A stretch of 64,000 bases of DNA, from NCBI GenBank assembly GCA_965263165.1, contig OZ253584.1, positions 620,001-684,000 on the forward strand, read 5' to 3'. The notes below the pieces were generated by a model that was not told the DNA's origin, made no database searches, and saw only the letters and a program-made list of their open reading frames with translations. Positions 49,898-59,148 of the stretch are shown one piece after another (position 1 is the stretch's first letter; every line of letters begins with the position of its first letter). Source of the DNA: SAR202-VII-2 sp965263165 (lineage in GTDB: Bacteria > Chloroflexota > Dehalococcoidia > Lucifugimonadales > SAR202-VII-2). The position numbers and the translations under genes are program-made.

Positions 49898-50641
49898 CTA
49901 ACTGGCCGCAGGCGCCTTGGCCAGACACCGTTCAAAGAACTCCATCGCGACGGGCCATGACGCCTTGGCGGCGTCCTCTCGATAAGCCTGCGGGTTCGTG
50001 TAGTTCATGTAGGCGTGGGCCGCGTTCGGGTAGGAGTGGAACTCGTGGGGCTTGGCGTGTCTGGCGAGTTCCGCCGAAAGCTCCCGCATCTGCTCCGGGT
50101 TGGGGTCCTTGTCGTCCTCTCCGAAGAAGCCGAGGATTGGGCAGTAGGCGTCGGCCAGACGCTCGAAGGGAGTCGGGAGGGGGTCTGTTCCCCAGTTTTC
50201 CTTGGTCCTGGAGCCGTAGAACGAGATCACCGCCTTCAGGCCGCTGTTGACGCCGGCCATCATGTAGGCGATGCGCCCGCCCATGCAGAACCCCACGAGG
50301 CCAATGCCATCCGTACACAGGGGGCTGGCCTTCAGGTAATCCACCGCGGCATTGGTGTCCGCAATCACGCCAACGTCGGTCAGGTTGACCAGCCGCGCCA
50401 GCAACTTCTCCGGCGTCGATTCCCCCTCAACGGGGTCCAGCCGGTGGTAGAGGTCCGGGGCGATGGCGACGTAGCCCTCGCCGGCCAGGCGGACTGCCGT
50501 CTCCTGAATGAACTGGTCGATGCCCCCCAGGTGTTGCGAAATCACAACGCCTGGGAACGGCCCCGGGCCGTCCGGCGAGGCCACATATGCCTGCGTCGTA
50601 GTGCCGTCGCCGACCTGAAGAGTCTCCCAATTCGCCGCCAT
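49898..50641 (-). CDS. Dienelactone hydrolase family protein, paralogue 3
   Basis: 247 residues. IGLVGFCMGGRIAYMMAGV, FGEDDKDPNPEQMRELSA and NAAHAYMNYTNPQAY show the Cys-Asp-His triad. It is first of the three in transcription order and probably co-transcribed with them. It diverges from the Rieske oxygenase gene. Confidence 0.9.
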   Translation of the reverse strand: MAANWETLQVGDGTTTQAYVASPDGPGPFPGVVISQHLGGIDQFIQETAVRLAGEGYVAIAPDLYHRLDPVEGESTPEKLLARLVNLTDVGVIADTNAAVDYLKASPLCTDGIGLVGFCMGGRIAYMMAGVNSGLKAVISFYGSRTKENWGTDPLPTPFERLADAYCPILGFFGEDDKDPNPEQMRELSAELARHAKPHEFHSYPNAAHAYMNYTNPQAYREDAAKASWPVAMEFFERCLAKAPAAS

Positions 50642-50742
50642 GCCCGCCTCCTGAGTGTGAAGTCCATTCGCCTAATTCTGAAGTCCAATGGAAAGCGGCG
50701 CCATTGTAGCACGGGGGCTGCTGGGGCGCCGTGCGCCTCACC

Positions 50743-50771
50743 TTGACAGGCCAAACTCCTCGTGATTACAT
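50743..50771 (+). promoter_or_regulatory. Promoter of Rieske oxygenase gene
   Basis: A consensus -35 TTGACA, 17-bp spacer and TTACAT preceded by TGA (extended -10 context). The leader to the ATG at 50869 is about 90 nt. Confidence 0.6.
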
Positions 50772-50868
50772 TCCACGTAACCTACAAGCTGCGCGCAATT
50801 CCAGCGCGCGCTGCGGATCACGCATCCCCGACACCATTTCGAGCGCCGGGAGAGTCGAGGAGGGAGCA

Positions 50869-52161
50869 ATGCTGAGTGTCCAAGAAAACGAGCGGCTGAC
50901 GCACGTCGGGCCCGGGACGCCTACGGGGGAGCTGTTCCGCCGCTACTGGCATCCCGTCGCCCCAAAGCTGGAGTTGGACGAAAACCCCACCAAGGAAATA
51001 CGCATCCTGAGCGAGGACCTCGTCCTCTACAAGGACCGCAGCGGCCAGTACGGCCTCATCGAACGCTTCTGCGCCCACCGGAGGGTCAACTTGGCCTACG
51101 GCATCCCCGAGGAGAATGGGCTCCGGTGCATGTACCACGGCTGGATGTACGACGAGACCGGCCAGTGCGTCGAGCAGCCCTTCGAGGAGACCGGCCGGCC
51201 GGAGGCCCGCTTCAAGGACAAGATCAAGCTGAAGGGCTATCCCGTTCAGGAGTTCGGCGGCCTCCTCTGGGCCTACATGGGGCCCCTGCCCGCCCCTGAG
51301 CTTCCGAAATGGGAGCCGATGATGTGGGAGTACGCAGCCCGGGACATCGCCATTGCCCAGTTGCCGTGCAACTGGCTCCAGTGCCAGGAAAACTCGCTCG
51401 ACCCCATCCACCTCGAGTGGCTCCACGCAAGGTACGGGGAGTACGAGCGATGGCGCAGGGGCCGGCAGGACAACCAGTGGGCCATCCCGTCCTCCAAAGT
51501 GATGAAGCACCTCAAAATTGGGTTCGACATCTTCGACCACGGCATCGTGAAGCGGCGCGTGCTCGAGGGCAGGACCGAAGAATCCGACGACTGGAAGATC
51601 GGCCACCCCATCCTCTTCCCCAACATTTTGTTCGTGGGCGATGAGATGATGGGCGCTCTCCAGTTCCGCGTCCCCGTCGACGAGCACAACACCTTCCACG
51701 TCAGCTACTTCACCTGGAAGGCGGCGCCCGGCTTCCAGACGCCCAAGCAGACCCGCGTGCCCTACCGCTACACGCCCCTCTTCGAGCCGAACGGCCGGTT
51801 CGTCATCGACTACACGTTCAACCAGGACTACATGGTCTGGATGTCCCAGGGCGTGCTCAGCGACCGGAACCTGGAGAAACTGGGCGACTCGGACAAGGGC
51901 ATCATCATGTACCGCAAGCTGCTCAGGGAGCAGATCGACATCGTTGACGACGGGGGAGACCCGATGAACGTCTTCCGGGACCCCGCTCAGGCCGAATACA
52001 TTGAGCTGCCCCTGGAGCAGGTCAAGTTCAGCGACGGCACGCTCTTTGCCGAGTACAAACCCCCGGAAGCCGGGGACACCGACGCCGAGGATGAGATCCG
52101 CCACGTCCTGAACACCTGGAACCTATACCAGGAGCAGGAAGCCACGGCAGGCGTTAGGTAA
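50869..52161 (+). CDS. Rieske-type aromatic ring-hydroxylating oxygenase, alpha subunit
   Basis: 430 residues from ATG at 50869 with SD GGAGGGAG; the open frame upstream is not conserved. The Rieske [2Fe-2S] ligands are in FCAHRRVNLAYG and LRCMYHGWMYDETGQC (C-x-H and C-x2-H). The mononuclear iron site is in NSLDPIHLEWLHARYG (D, H, H). It is phthalate-4,5-dioxygenase-like and needs a reductase not encoded here. A terminator follows directly. Confidence 0.93.
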   Translation: MLSVQENERLTHVGPGTPTGELFRRYWHPVAPKLELDENPTKEIRILSEDLVLYKDRSGQYGLIERFCAHRRVNLAYGIPEENGLRCMYHGWMYDETGQCVEQPFEETGRPEARFKDKIKLKGYPVQEFGGLLWAYMGPLPAPELPKWEPMMWEYAARDIAIAQLPCNWLQCQENSLDPIHLEWLHARYGEYERWRRGRQDNQWAIPSSKVMKHLKIGFDIFDHGIVKRRVLEGRTEESDDWKIGHPILFPNILFVGDEMMGALQFRVPVDEHNTFHVSYFTWKAAPGFQTPKQTRVPYRYTPLFEPNGRFVIDYTFNQDYMVWMSQGVLSDRNLEKLGDSDKGIIMYRKLLREQIDIVDDGGDPMNVFRDPAQAEYIELPLEQVKFSDGTLFAEYKPPEAGDTDAEDEIRHVLNTWNLYQEQEATAGVR

Positions 52162-52170
52162 AGCAATCGA

Positions 52171-52212
52171 AAGGGAAGCGCCCCGGCCCATTGCGGCCCG
52201 GGCGCTTCCCTT
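52171..52212 (+). terminator. Terminator of Rieske oxygenase gene
   Basis: AAGGGAAGCGCC (52171-52182) pairs with GGCGCTTCCCTT (52201-52212), followed by TT. It is 10 bp after the stop codon. Confidence 0.8.
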
Positions 52213-52269
52213 TTCTCTCGCGCATTGCCCCGTTGCGGGCTCCGCTCCACCCGGCGGTTTGCACCTAGG

Positions 52270-52298
52270 TTTACAAAGATGCGCGGCCCCCTTATGAT
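52270..52298 (+). promoter_or_regulatory. Promoter of TctC-like gene
   Basis: TTTACA and TATGAT are separated by 17 bp, about 115 bp before the GTG start. Confidence 0.6.
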
Positions 52299-52413
52299 TG
52301 ATGGCTAGACTTGTAGGCCATTGTGTCCTGCGCCTGCGCCCGGCAGCGCAAGCAGACCGATAGCCTGGAATTCCAAGGGTTCCTGAGAAACTGACCCAAG
52401 TGAGGAGGTAGGT

Positions 52414-53622
52414 GTGTTTCGCAAGAGTGTAATCCTAAGCTTGATGGCAATCGTCCTGGCTGTCGCTGCGGCTTGTGGTTCAGACCCCACGAGCGCACCG
52501 AGGGCCACAGACACGCCTGTTCCGCCCGTGGCAACGGCCCTACCGACAAATACGCCGCAGCCTACGGCGACGCTAAGGCCCGGCGAGACTCCCCAGCCCA
52601 CCGCGACGTCCATCCCGGCCACCCGCACTCCCGTGCCGCGGCCCACGGCAGTGCCAACAACCGCGAAGCCCTACTTCGAGGGCAAGACGATGATTTTCAT
52701 CGCCAGCTTCTCGCCAGGCGGCGGCCACGACTTCACTACCCGGCTGCTGGCCAAGTACATGCCCCAGTACCTGCCTGGGAACCCCCAGGCCATCGTGCGG
52801 ACGATCACCGGCGCGGGTGGCATCATCTCCGCCAACCAGGTATACAACAATACCAAGCCCGACGGCCTCACGGTCCTGGACATGACGGGACTCCTACTGA
52901 CCAACCAGATCGTCGGCTCCCCCGGCGTCCAGTTCGACCTGAACGATTTCCCGTACCTGGGCGTGGTCAACGGCGGCCCGATGTCCTGTCAGGTCTGGCA
53001 CGAAAGCGGCGTGACCAGCATGCAAGAGATCATCGACTCGCCGACGCCGATTGTGTTTGGCTCCAGTGTTCCTACGGCTTGGGCCGTCAACGTCCTGAAG
53101 GACTTCGTCGGCGGCAACATCAAGGTTGTAGCCGGTTACTCCGGCAGCACCGCCCAAGCGGCAGTCGCCCTTGAGCAAGGGGAGATCGATGGATGGTGCA
53201 CGCTGTTCCAGGCATGGACCGGCGCCAGGCCGCAGTGGGTTGAGGACAACCTGATCATCCCGGTGCTTCAGATCACCGATGACCCCGCCGGAGACCCGCT
53301 CCTGGCCGAGGTCGGCGTGCCCAACCTCCTGGACTTCCAGGACCGGATGACCGATGAGCAGTTCCGGATCGCCGTGGCGGCCAACGCCCCGAACGTGGTC
53401 CAGCTGCTCTTCCCGACCGTTCCGGGCACGCCCGACAACATCGTGGCCATGCTTCGAGAGGCGTTCTGGAATGCCGTGACCAACCCCGACTTCGTCGCTG
53501 ACTCAGTGAGGACCGGGCGCCCCGTGAACCCGATCCCGGGCGACGATGTGCAGGCCAAGATAGCGCAGCTCTTGGATGTCACTCCAGAGCTGGTCGAGGG
53601 GTTGAAGCAGCTGGTTGGCTAG
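52414..53622 (+). CDS. Tripartite tricarboxylate transporter (TctC/Bug-type) substrate-binding lipoprotein
   Basis: 402 residues from GTG with SD GAGGAGG. Signal peptide with lipobox AVAAAC, then a long Thr/Pro linker (about 25-80), then the binding domain: FIASFSPGGGHDFTTRLLAK, TITGAGGIISANQVYN, VAGYSGSTAQAAVALEQGEI. It captures an organic acid outside the cell. No TctA/TctB membrane genes are nearby. Confidence 0.9.
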   Translation: MFRKSVILSLMAIVLAVAAACGSDPTSAPRATDTPVPPVATALPTNTPQPTATLRPGETPQPTATSIPATRTPVPRPTAVPTTAKPYFEGKTMIFIASFSPGGGHDFTTRLLAKYMPQYLPGNPQAIVRTITGAGGIISANQVYNNTKPDGLTVLDMTGLLLTNQIVGSPGVQFDLNDFPYLGVVNGGPMSCQVWHESGVTSMQEIIDSPTPIVFGSSVPTAWAVNVLKDFVGGNIKVVAGYSGSTAQAAVALEQGEIDGWCTLFQAWTGARPQWVEDNLIIPVLQITDDPAGDPLLAEVGVPNLLDFQDRMTDEQFRIAVAANAPNVVQLLFPTVPGTPDNIVAMLREAFWNAVTNPDFVADSVRTGRPVNPIPGDDVQAKIAQLLDVTPELVEGLKQLVG

Positions 53623-53651
53623 GCCCCGCTAGCTACAACGACGGGAACGTG

Positions 53652-53695
53652 AAACAGCAGCGCTGCCGCCTTGAAGGGCGGCAGCGCTGCTGTTT
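53652..53695 (+). terminator. Terminator of TctC-like gene
   Basis: A perfect 19-bp stem (53652-53670 with 53677-53695; arms begin AAACAGCAGCGC), ending in TTTGTGTT. Confidence 0.85.
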
Positions 53696-53755
53696 GTGTT
53701 CCCGCCCTGCTCAGCCTAGAATGGCCCAGGCGTCAATGGCAGGGGAGGTAGCGCT

Positions 53756-55084
53756 CTGGCCAAGGAAGGGCCGCAAGAACCCAGCGACGAGCTGGCCGGT
53801 CCACCCAACCGGCCCCCCGGCCCGTCCCCAAGCAGCCCCCCCTCTCCGCCGATAGCGTCATCCGGTTTCCGGCGCCTGATTACGGCCCTGGAAGTCCCTT
53901 CCTTTCGTCTGCTCTGGCTTGGCTCCCTCTTCTCCATCGCCGCCATGCAGATGAACATGCTCGCCCGCCCCTGGCTCGCCTTCAACATATCGGATTCGGG
54001 GGCGGCGGTGGGCTTGGTCGCCCTGTCCCAGGGGCTGCCCATGCTGATCATATCCCCCCTCGGCGGCGTGGCCGCCGACCGCCTGGACAAACGCCTCCTC
54101 ATTGTCACGTCCCAACTGATGCTAGGGCTGCTCGCCCTAGTCACCTTCCTGCTAGTACTGTTCGACGTGACCGAGGTGTGGCATCTGGTGGCAATTGGCA
54201 TCGTTCACGGGATCACCGTCCCCTTCAACATGCCCGCCCGTCAGGCCGCAATCCCCGAACTGGTGGGCCGCGAGCGCATGGCCAACGCCATTGCCCTGCA
54301 CTCCACCGGACGCAACATGAACAGGGTCGCCGCCCCGGCCCTGGCCGGTGTGCTCCTCAGCTGGGACCCCTTCATTGCCTTCGCCGCCATCACCATCTTC
54401 CACGTCGCCGCGGGCATTACCATCACCGGCCTGCCCTCCGGCCTGAAAGCGACATCGAAGAGCCTCGGGGCCTCCGCCGAACTGCTGACGGGGTTCCGCT
54501 ACATCAGGAGCAATCCGGCCCTCATGACGCTCCTGCTCATGGCCCTGATTCCCATCCTTTTCGGGCTGCCCTTCCAGTACTTCCTTCCGGTGTTCCAGGC
54601 CGAGGTCCTCTTCGTGGACCCCTCGCGGCTTGGGCTGCTATACACGGCCCTGGGCGTCGGAGCGCTGTCTGGGTCGTTCATCCTTGCCTACATCGCAGAT
54701 ACACCCCACAAGGGGTTGCTCCAGTTAATCGCCGGCATTGCCTTCGGCGTGACGCTCTTCTTCTTTGCCCTGTCATCGTCCTACTGGGTGTCTTTCCTCC
54801 TGTTGCTGGGAGTCGGGCTGTCCAGCCAGGCCTACCTCACCCTCAACCAAACGCTTCTCATGTTGAACACCGATAGGGCGCTGTACGGAAGGGTGATGAG
54901 CGTGTACATGATGACGCGGTCCGCCATGACGATCTCGACGCTCCCCATGGGCTTCTTCGTGGACTGGGGAGGGCCTCAGGCGACGATAGCAGGGGCGGGA
55001 GTCATCCTGGCCATCTCTCTCGCAGTGATCGGAGCGCTTCGCCCGGACCAATGGCGCGCCGCCCCTGTAACAAGCGCCCCTTAG
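53756..55084 (+). CDS. MFS transporter (DHA3/EntS-like), probable CTG start
   Basis: The first ATG in frame (53945) would remove the first membrane segment: upstream codons read EVPSFRLLWLGSLFSIAAM, the expected MFS helix 1. No ATG, GTG or TTG exists in frame upstream before the stop at 53717. A CTG at 53756 has the SD GGGGAGG seven bases before it, giving 442 residues with a Pro-rich leader. Further signatures are GLPMLIISPLGGVAADRLDK and NMPARQAAIPELVGRERM. It has about 11-12 hydrophobic segments and probably exports a small molecule. Confidence 0.8.
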   Translation: MAKEGPQEPSDELAGPPNRPPGPSPSSPPSPPIASSGFRRLITALEVPSFRLLWLGSLFSIAAMQMNMLARPWLAFNISDSGAAVGLVALSQGLPMLIISPLGGVAADRLDKRLLIVTSQLMLGLLALVTFLLVLFDVTEVWHLVAIGIVHGITVPFNMPARQAAIPELVGRERMANAIALHSTGRNMNRVAAPALAGVLLSWDPFIAFAAITIFHVAAGITITGLPSGLKATSKSLGASAELLTGFRYIRSNPALMTLLLMALIPILFGLPFQYFLPVFQAEVLFVDPSRLGLLYTALGVGALSGSFILAYIADTPHKGLLQLIAGIAFGVTLFFFALSSSYWVSFLLLLGVGLSSQAYLTLNQTLLMLNTDRALYGRVMSVYMMTRSAMTISTLPMGFFVDWGGPQATIAGAGVILAISLAVIGALRPDQWRAAPVTSAP

Positions 55085-55800
55085 GGAGGGCGCCCAGGGC
55101 CATGACGCGCAACGAGATCCCGCACCTCGGGCAGCGCGCGGATACGAAGGCAGTCGACAGCGGGGTTCCGGTCGTTCCGGTCTATCAGGACGGGCGTCAT
55201 GCCGACGGCCCGCGACCCTTCCACGTCCGAGGAAACCTGATCTCCGACGTAGATGACCTCTTGCGCTGCAACTCCGGCCCGCTCCAGAGCCGCCAGGAAT
55301 ATGGGGGCGTGCGGCTTCTCAGCGCCAACGTCTCCGGACGTCACGGCGACATCCACCGCCCCCTCCAGGCCCATCGAGCGCAGCAGGCTGACACTGTCCA
55401 TGTTCATGTTGGAAATGACGCCGGTGAGCAGACCCTGGGAGCGCAGTTCCGCCAGGGTCGGCAGCGCGTCGCAGTAGAGCACCATCTCGTAGGGGAGTTG
55501 CCGCACGCGACGCCAGATAGCGGCGGCCAACTCCAGGGAAACCTCCAGCCCGGCACCCTGAAGTATGATCTGCTCGTACCGGCTGAAGAACGCCTCCCGC
55601 TCACCGTCCGACATCTCGCGAAGTGGGTGGACGCCGTTCTGCTCGGCCATGAAGGCGTCCGCCGCAACGTACCCCCTGGCGACGCCCTTTGCGGCCGCTT
55701 CCAGGCCGAACTCCCTGCACGCCGCGGCCTGCACCTCCTCCACCGACGGATCGAAGGTGGCCAGCGTCCCATACAGATCGAAAAAGACGGCCCTGATCAT
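55081..55800 (-). CDS. HAD-superfamily hydrolase
   Basis: 239 residues from MIRAVFFDLYGTLATFDPSV, which holds the catalytic Asp pair motif (FFDLYGTL). Thr/Ser motif II is TGVISNMNMD, and motif III/IV is GAEKPHAPIFLAALE and IYVGDQVSSDVEGSRAVGM. It probably dephosphorylates a small metabolite. The 3' end overlaps the MFS gene by 4 bases tail to tail. Confidence 0.88.
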   Translation of the reverse strand: MIRAVFFDLYGTLATFDPSVEEVQAAACREFGLEAAAKGVARGYVAADAFMAEQNGVHPLREMSDGEREAFFSRYEQIILQGAGLEVSLELAAAIWRRVRQLPYEMVLYCDALPTLAELRSQGLLTGVISNMNMDSVSLLRSMGLEGAVDVAVTSGDVGAEKPHAPIFLAALERAGVAAQEVIYVGDQVSSDVEGSRAVGMTPVLIDRNDRNPAVDCLRIRALPEVRDLVARHGPGRPP

Positions 55801-55877
55801 CGCTGCTGCACTCCCTGCGGCGTTATGATAGCATTTCGCCACCTCTCTCCCGAACCTGCCCCCGAACGCGGCCGCAT

Positions 55878-56579
55878 ATGGGTATGGCAGCCATCCTACA
55901 GCGCCTCGGCGCCCTGACCATTGACCTACTTTTCCCTCCTCGCTGCTTCGGTTGCGGCAAGGAGAACACCTTCCTCTGCGAGCCCTGCCTCGCGGCGTTG
56001 CCCCGCCTGGCACCACCCTATTGCCAACTCTGCGCACAGCCGCTCCAGGGCCAAATCTGCGGCCGGTGCCGGACGCGTCCCCTGACCATAGACGGCATCC
56101 GTGCCCCCTTCCTCATGCAGGACTCGATTCGGGACGGCGTACACCGGCTCAAGTACAACAACCTCCGGTCACTGGCGCCAACCCTTGGCGGTCTGCTGGC
56201 CGACTTCGTTGAAAGGCAAAACCTCGCCGCCGACGCGGTAGTCCCCGTCCCCCTCCACCGCCGCCGGATGGCCGAGCGCGGCTACAATCAGGCCGCGCTG
56301 TTGGCAAGGGAGCTGGCAAAGGCCTCCAACCTCAGCTGCCTGGAAGCCGTGAAGCGGGTGCAATCTGCGCCGCCCCAGGCCCGCGCTCTATCGTCAGATC
56401 AGCGCCGTCTGAACGTCCACAACGCCTTTGCCGCGCCCTCGGCGCCGGTCCAAGGGCTCAGGCTCCTGCTCGTGGACGACGTTTGCACCACCGGAGCGAC
56501 GCTGGCGGCAGCGGCCAGGGCGCTGACCGCGGCAGGCGCCGCCAGCGTCTGGGGCATCGCGCTAGCAAGGGAGCCGTAG
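55878..56579 (+). CDS. ComF-family phosphoribosyltransferase-like protein
   Basis: 233 residues. Four Cys pairs near the N-terminus (FGCGKENTFLCEPC; CQLCAQPLQGQICGRC) form the zinc region. The PRTase loop LLLVDDVCTTGATL is close to the C-terminus. Members act in DNA uptake or salvage; the role here is not established. Confidence 0.9.
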   Translation: MGMAAILQRLGALTIDLLFPPRCFGCGKENTFLCEPCLAALPRLAPPYCQLCAQPLQGQICGRCRTRPLTIDGIRAPFLMQDSIRDGVHRLKYNNLRSLAPTLGGLLADFVERQNLAADAVVPVPLHRRRMAERGYNQAALLARELAKASNLSCLEAVKRVQSAPPQARALSSDQRRLNVHNAFAAPSAPVQGLRLLLVDDVCTTGATLAAAARALTAAGAASVWGIALAREP

Positions 56580-56636
56580 GCGCCGGCCACCCCGGCAAGG
56601 TCGTCCCGGCGCAGCCACTACGAACGTTGGCTCGTG

Positions 56637-56665
56637 TTGTAAAGCCCTACCCCCTATGCTACGAT
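56637..56665 (+). promoter_or_regulatory. Promoter of trpA-aroH genes
   Basis: TTGTAA, 17-bp spacer, TACGAT; the start codon of trpA is 32 bp beyond. Confidence 0.55.
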
Positions 56666-56696
56666 TTTCAGCATCCTTGGGGGGTACGCCGGTCTA

Positions 56697-57512
56697 ATGC
56701 CGCCGTCGCGAATATCCGATACCTTCGCTCGCTTGCGAGAACGCGGCGAGAACGCGCTCATCGTGTACCTCACGGTCGGCTTCCCAGACCCCGAGGCCAC
56801 GCTAGAGCTGGCGCCCGCCCTGGCTGAAGGGGGCGCAGACATCATCGAGTTGGGCGTGCCCTTCAGCGACCCCCTCGCCGATGGCGTCACCATTCAAAAA
56901 GCCTCGTTTCATGCGCTGAACAAGGGCGTGACGCTGGCAATGTGCATCGACACCGTGGCGAAGCTGCGCGGCGCCGGACTGGAAACGCCTCTTATCCTCA
57001 TGGGCTATTACAACCCCTATTGGGTCTACGGACTCGATCGCTTCGCCGCCGACGCAGCGTCTGCAGGGGTGGACGGCCTCATTGCCGCCGACGTACCCAC
57101 CGAGGAGTCGGGTCCGTTGTCCGCTGAGTGCCAGAAGCAGGGTCTGGACCTCATCCCCCTTCTGGCCCCAACCAGCCCCGATCACCGCATCGAAGCCGCC
57201 TGCCGAGATGCCAGCGGCTTTGTCTACTGCGTGAGCCTCACAGGCGTCACCGGAGCAAGACAGCAGATTTCCGCGGGGGCGGAGTCCCTTGTGGCCCGCG
57301 TCCGCTCCTACACTTCCCTGCCCGTCGCCGTGGGCTTCGGCATCTCCACTCGAGAGCACGTGGCAAGGGTGGCGGCCTACGCCGACGGCGCGGTCGTTGG
57401 AAGCGCGCTGCTCAACGTTGTTGAAAGCGCCCCGCCGGGCCAGGCCGCACAGCGCGCCCGATCCTTCGTCCAAGAGCTGTCGGGACGGAATGCTGTGGAG
57501 GCCGCGAGATGA
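56697..57512 (+). CDS. trpA: Tryptophan synthase alpha subunit
   Basis: 271 residues. It has LIVYLTVGFPDPEATLELAP, the catalytic Glu region DIIELGVPFSDPLADGVTIQ with the catalytic Asp downstream, and GFGISTREHVARV. It cleaves indole-glycerol phosphate to indole. The partner trpB is not in the window. It overlaps aroH by 4 bases. Confidence 0.95.
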   Translation: MPPSRISDTFARLRERGENALIVYLTVGFPDPEATLELAPALAEGGADIIELGVPFSDPLADGVTIQKASFHALNKGVTLAMCIDTVAKLRGAGLETPLILMGYYNPYWVYGLDRFAADAASAGVDGLIAADVPTEESGPLSAECQKQGLDLIPLLAPTSPDHRIEAACRDASGFVYCVSLTGVTGARQQISAGAESLVARVRSYTSLPVAVGFGISTREHVARVAAYADGAVVGSALLNVVESAPPGQAAQRARSFVQELSGRNAVEAAR

Positions 57513-57904
57513 CGCTGAAGTGCCGCGGCGTCCGCGGCGCAACCACAGCCGACGCCAACACGAAGGAAGCCGTCGTCGAAGCCACCCAGGAGTTGTTGAC
57601 GGCTATCGCTGAGGCCAACGACATCGACGTTGATGACGTGGCGGCGGCCTGGTTCACCACCACCGCCGACCTCACCGCCGAGTTCCCGGCGGTCGCCGCC
57701 CGCCTGATGGGGTGGGAATACGTGGCCTTCCTCTGCGGCCACGAGATGAACGTCCCCGACGCCACCGGACGCGTCATACGGGTGCTGATGCTCGTCAATA
57801 CGGAGAAGGGGCCGCAGGACCTGAGGCACATCTACCTGAAGGGCGCCCGACACCTGCGTAAACGAGGAATTGAAGACAAGGCCGAAGAGCAGGCCGGCTC
57901 ATAG
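57509..57904 (+). CDS. aroH: Chorismate mutase, AroH type
   Basis: 131 residues. CRGVRGATTADANTKEAVVE at the N-terminus, DVDDVAAAWFTTTADLTAEF, and HIYLKGARHLRKRG match the monofunctional AroH family, which makes prephenate from chorismate. It is translationally coupled to trpA and precedes the DAHP synthase gene. Confidence 0.94.
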   Translation: MTLKCRGVRGATTADANTKEAVVEATQELLTAIAEANDIDVDDVAAAWFTTTADLTAEFPAVAARLMGWEYVAFLCGHEMNVPDATGRVIRVLMLVNTEKGPQDLRHIYLKGARHLRKRGIEDKAEEQAGS

Positions 57905-57964
57905 ACGGGAAGGCCAGCGCCTCCGGCCGCACAAATCGAGAGAAGTCCTGGGGAGGTTGAAACC

Positions 57965-58987
57965 ATGTTCGTATCCATGGAGCGGGGCAGCACACCCCTT
58001 CAAATAGAGGCCGTCAAACAGCATATTCGAGAGCGGGGCCTGGAGGCTCACGTCAGCGCCGGCGTCGAACGCACGGTGATAGGCGTCGTGGGCCAGACCT
58101 ATCCCGGCCTCCGAGACGAGTTGGAAATGCTGGCCGGAGTCGCCGACGTGACTCCCATTTCCCGCCCGTACAAGCTGGCCAGCCGCGAGTTCAAGCCGTT
58201 GGACACTGTCGTTGACGTGAACGGCGTGAAGATTGGCGGCGACAACGTAACGGTCATGGCGGGACCTTGCTCCGTCGAGTCAGAGGGGCAGATGGTCGAG
58301 ACCGCAAGGGCCGTCAAGGCGTCGGGGGCCAGCATCCTCAGAGGCGGCGCCTTCAAGCCCCGCACGTCCCCCTACACGTTCCGGGGTCACGGGGAAGACG
58401 GGCTGAAGATGCTAGCCACAGCGCGAGAGGAGACCGGACTGCCCATCATCACGGAAGTCTTGGACACCAGGGACATGGAGCTCGTCGCCCGGTACACCGA
58501 CATTCTCCAACTTGGGGCGCGGAACATGCAGAACTTCGTGCTGCTGGAAGAGGCCGGGCGCACCGGGAAGCCAATCCTCCTCAAGCGGGGGTTCTCGGCT
58601 TCCTACGAGGACCTGCTGCTCGCCGCCGAGTACGTCCTCAACACCGGCAACACCCAACTCATCCTCTGCGAGCGGGGTATCCGCACCTTCGAGACCTACA
58701 CCAGAAACACCCTGGACCTGGCCGCCGTGCCTGTGATCAAGAAACTCAGCCACCTGCCCATCATCATCGACCCCAGCCACGGCACGGGCAAGTGGTATCT
58801 GGTAGCCCCCCTTGCCACCGCAGCAATCGCCTGCGGCGCCCACGGACTGATCATCGAGGTGCATCCCAACCCCGACAAGGCCTGGTCCGACGGCGCCCAG
58901 TCGCTCACGCCGGAAAACTTCCACAACCTCATGGGAGACGTGACCAAGGTGTCCCAGGCGCTCGGGCGGAGCCCGGTCGGCGCCTGA
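57965..58987 (+). CDS. aroF: 3-deoxy-7-phosphoheptulonate synthase, type I beta
   Basis: 340 residues. An N-terminal ferredoxin-like domain (about 1-70) precedes the barrel: VTVMAGPCSVESEGQMVETA, LRGGAFKPRTSPYTFRGHG, LQLGARNMQNFVLLEEAG, and VIKKLSHLPIIIDPSHGTGK. It condenses PEP and erythrose 4-phosphate, the first shikimate step. SD GGGGAGG precedes the ATG. The N-terminal domain is commonly a feedback-control site. Confidence 0.95.
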   Translation: MFVSMERGSTPLQIEAVKQHIRERGLEAHVSAGVERTVIGVVGQTYPGLRDELEMLAGVADVTPISRPYKLASREFKPLDTVVDVNGVKIGGDNVTVMAGPCSVESEGQMVETARAVKASGASILRGGAFKPRTSPYTFRGHGEDGLKMLATAREETGLPIITEVLDTRDMELVARYTDILQLGARNMQNFVLLEEAGRTGKPILLKRGFSASYEDLLLAAEYVLNTGNTQLILCERGIRTFETYTRNTLDLAAVPVIKKLSHLPIIIDPSHGTGKWYLVAPLATAAIACGAHGLIIEVHPNPDKAWSDGAQSLTPENFHNLMGDVTKVSQALGRSPVGA

Positions 58988-59148
58988 CCCGGCGGCTCAC
59001 CCACGCATGCATGGACGGGACGGCCAGCGACCGGCGGCGAGCCAAGCCATGGGTTGGCGAGAGCAGCCTGGCCAGGCATAGCTAGCGGTATGCTCTGCCC
59101 CGGCGGTTGGCGGCGGCTGACGCCGCTATCCCGCTCGCTCCTCCGGCC

